A stretch of 6,363 nt of DNA from the NCBI GenBank assembly GCA_022560555.1, contig JADFSZ010000103.1, positions 1-6,363 of the forward strand. Direction: 5' to 3'. Shown here in pieces: positions 5,543-6,363 of this stretch. The notes under the pieces were generated by a model. That model was not told the origin of the DNA. It did no database searches and saw only the letters and a program-made list of their open reading frames with translations. Each line of letters begins with the position of its first letter. Position 1 is the first letter of the stretch. Position numbers and translations under genes: made by a program. The stretch comes from PVC group bacterium. Lineage in GTDB: Bacteria; GCA-001730085; JADFSZ01.

Positions 5543-5878
5543 ATGGACGGATTTCCAATTATTAATAAACTTGAGGTTGAAGGAGATGTAGCGCATGACG
5601 CTGTGGATTCAGGGAAGCCTGTAAAAATTGGGGTGAAGGTAGTTGATTATGAGCCGGATACTGAAGACGAACAGGGCCGAGCAGAGATCGCCGAAGGGGA
5701 TCGGGGCGATGTCGCGGCGAATTTGCGTCAGGAAATAATTGAAGGCGTGAATTCATTATTTCATTTGTTTGACGGCGAGTTCCCAAATACAGGACTTGAT
5801 GGTCTTTATGATGGTAGCCCAACTGAGTCAACGAGTGAAGTTGTAGAATGCTGGAATTATCGTTACGCTACTTTTTGA
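5543..5878 (+). CDS. Phage-like virion or tail protein, N-terminal part ending at in-frame TGA (111 aa)
   Basis: Starts at ATG with AAAAGG 6 bases upstream. The opening segment VEGDVAHDAVDSGKPVKIG (residues 12-30) resembles the AHDAxDxGxPxKIG motif that recurs in short structural proteins of tailed phages and prophages, and a later AEGDRGD (49-55) fits the A-x-GDR element usually seen with it. The protein is acidic and has no membrane segment or signal. The frame meets TGA at 5876-5878 after RYATF, but good protein sequence continues in the same frame to a TAA at 6137-6139 (see the next entry), so the intact protein would be about 198 residues. The stretch at about 5665-5720 is visibly richer in G+C than the DNA around it, suggesting mosaic origin. 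The phage assignment rests on a remembered motif, not a search. Confidence 0.6.
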   Translation: MDGFPIINKLEVEGDVAHDAVDSGKPVKIGVKVVDYEPDTEDEQGRAEIAEGDRGDVAANLRQEIIEGVNSLFHLFDGEFPNTGLDGLYDGSPTESTSEVVECWNYRYATF

Positions 5879-6139
5879 TTTTCTATAGTTTCTACGGGTT
5901 CCCCGACAAGTATTCAAATTTTCGTTCAGGTTTCAGCAGACGGGACGAATTTTGCTGACTTAACTAATGATGCGTTAGGGGGTTGGATTCACAGTGATGC
6001 TTCGGTCCAAACTTTAATTTTTGATTCTTATATGTTTCCAATCGCGGCTCGTTTTTTAAGAGTAAAAATAGCGGCAACTGGTACATCTGGTGAAAATATT
6101 TTTACTATAGATAACTCTTTTATATATTTGCGAAACTAA
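5879..6139 (+). pseudogene. In-frame continuation of the phage-like protein beyond TGA (86 codons, TAA stop)
   Basis: Without any change of frame, 86 sense codons follow the TGA. They read as a beta-rich domain: VSTGSPTSIQIFVQVSADG, then NFADL and WIHSD, then RFLRVKIAATGTSGEN and a final FIYLRN. The STGSPT...VQVS.DGTNF...RFLRVK pattern matches what I know of virion proteins with a sensor-like beta sandwich, and it fits as the C-terminal half of the preceding frame. There is no plausible start codon or ribosome binding site near 5879, so this part is made only by readthrough, recoding of TGA, or was made before a nonsense mutation. Its TAA overlaps the next gene's ATG (TAATG), showing that the natural end of the gene is here and not at 5878. 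Confidence 0.6.
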
Positions 6140-6363
6140 TGGCTGTAGTTCATGTTTATAAAAAACTGACTTACAATTCACCTCCGGTTGAACAGTGGAA
6201 AACTTCAACGGGAATAGATAATACTTCGATTGAGTATGTGGGTGGGAATTAGTTTTTAATGACCAATACGGATACCAACCAAACTCAATTGCGATTATGG
6301 CGGCGAGATTCAGTAAAAAAGGAATTTGTATTAATCAAGACCATAGCTACCTTTTCAGACGGT
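6139..6363 (+). pseudogene. Phage-like tail/virion protein with in-frame TAG, 3' end outside window
   Basis: The ATG (6139-6141) overlaps the previous TAA by one base, the usual coupling in phage operons. The product begins MAVVHVYKKLTYNSPPVEQW and continues to IEYVGGN, then meets TAG at 6250-6252 (codon 38). The same frame then runs open to the window end with normal protein sequence, including FLMTNTDTNQTQLRLWRRDS and KKEFVLIKTIA (75 codons in all). The two sides read as one protein: Y-VGGN-x-FLMTNTDT with the stop at x. An ATG at 6259 could restart translation, but no Shine-Dalgarno is seen. No known family is recognised with certainty; position and style suggest a phage structural protein. 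It is either a decayed gene or one that reads TAG as an amino acid. Confidence 0.55.

Noticed and set aside
5562-5831. 89-codon minus-strand frame opposite the phage-like gene.
   Set aside because: Composition is typical of an antisense shadow (rich in His, Gln, Pro, Leu), no ribosome binding site, and the plus frame has a recognisable motif.
1-6363. CRISPR array, insertion sequence or integrase.
   Set aside because: No regularly spaced repeats, no transposase or recombinase motifs and no terminal inverted repeats were seen on either strand.

Overview
The window looks like a chromosomal or metagenomic contig from a bacterium with moderately low G+C. It has standard Shine-Dalgarno signals and, in the minus-strand genes, uses TAA, TAG and TGA all as normal stops. 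The gene set is ordinary for a Gram-negative-type bacterium: protoporphyrinogen oxidase, parvulin, a small GIY-YIG protein, a zinc-ribbon methyltransferase, a DoxX-like membrane protein and an EEP-fold phosphodiesterase, plus two predicted secreted proteins. I cannot name the taxon from the sequence. An uncultured lineage is likely because several proteins match no family I know well.

Layout. Positions 1-5361 are coded entirely on the minus strand. Read in the direction of transcription, from high to low coordinates, they hold: the 3' part of a six-hairpin-glycosidase-like gene (about 5358-4687); a good sigma70-type promoter (4621-4594); an EEP hydrolase (4556-3816); a DoxX/DUF417-like membrane protein (3808-3362); a 48-residue secreted acidic peptide not previously listed (3335-3189); a zinc-ribbon SAM methyltransferase (3146-2514); a GIY-YIG protein (2511-2218); ppiC with its own -10 box (2139-1858); a 175-base spacer with small repeats; a secreted protein of unknown function (1682-1086); and hemG (1048 to beyond the left edge). 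The EEP-to-GIY-YIG block is tightly packed (gaps of 7, 26, 42 and 2 bases) and is probably one operon.

From about 5406 to the right end, coding switches to the plus strand and changes character. It is a compact cassette of three phage-like structural genes: a C-terminal remnant, a beta-rich virion-type protein and a second tail or virion-type protein that leaves the window. The junction at about 5360-5406 separates two genes that have both lost their 5' ends, so it looks like a breakpoint caused by prophage insertion, deletion or a chimeric assembly.

The most notable signal is in this cassette. Two consecutive phage-like genes each contain an in-frame stop (TGA at 5876-5878 and TAG at 6250-6252) with convincing protein sequence continuing in the same frame on the far side. 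The first of them closes with TAA, and that TAA overlaps the next ATG. This is either a decaying prophage or a phage that reads stop codons as sense. The window alone cannot decide, and decay is the simpler reading.
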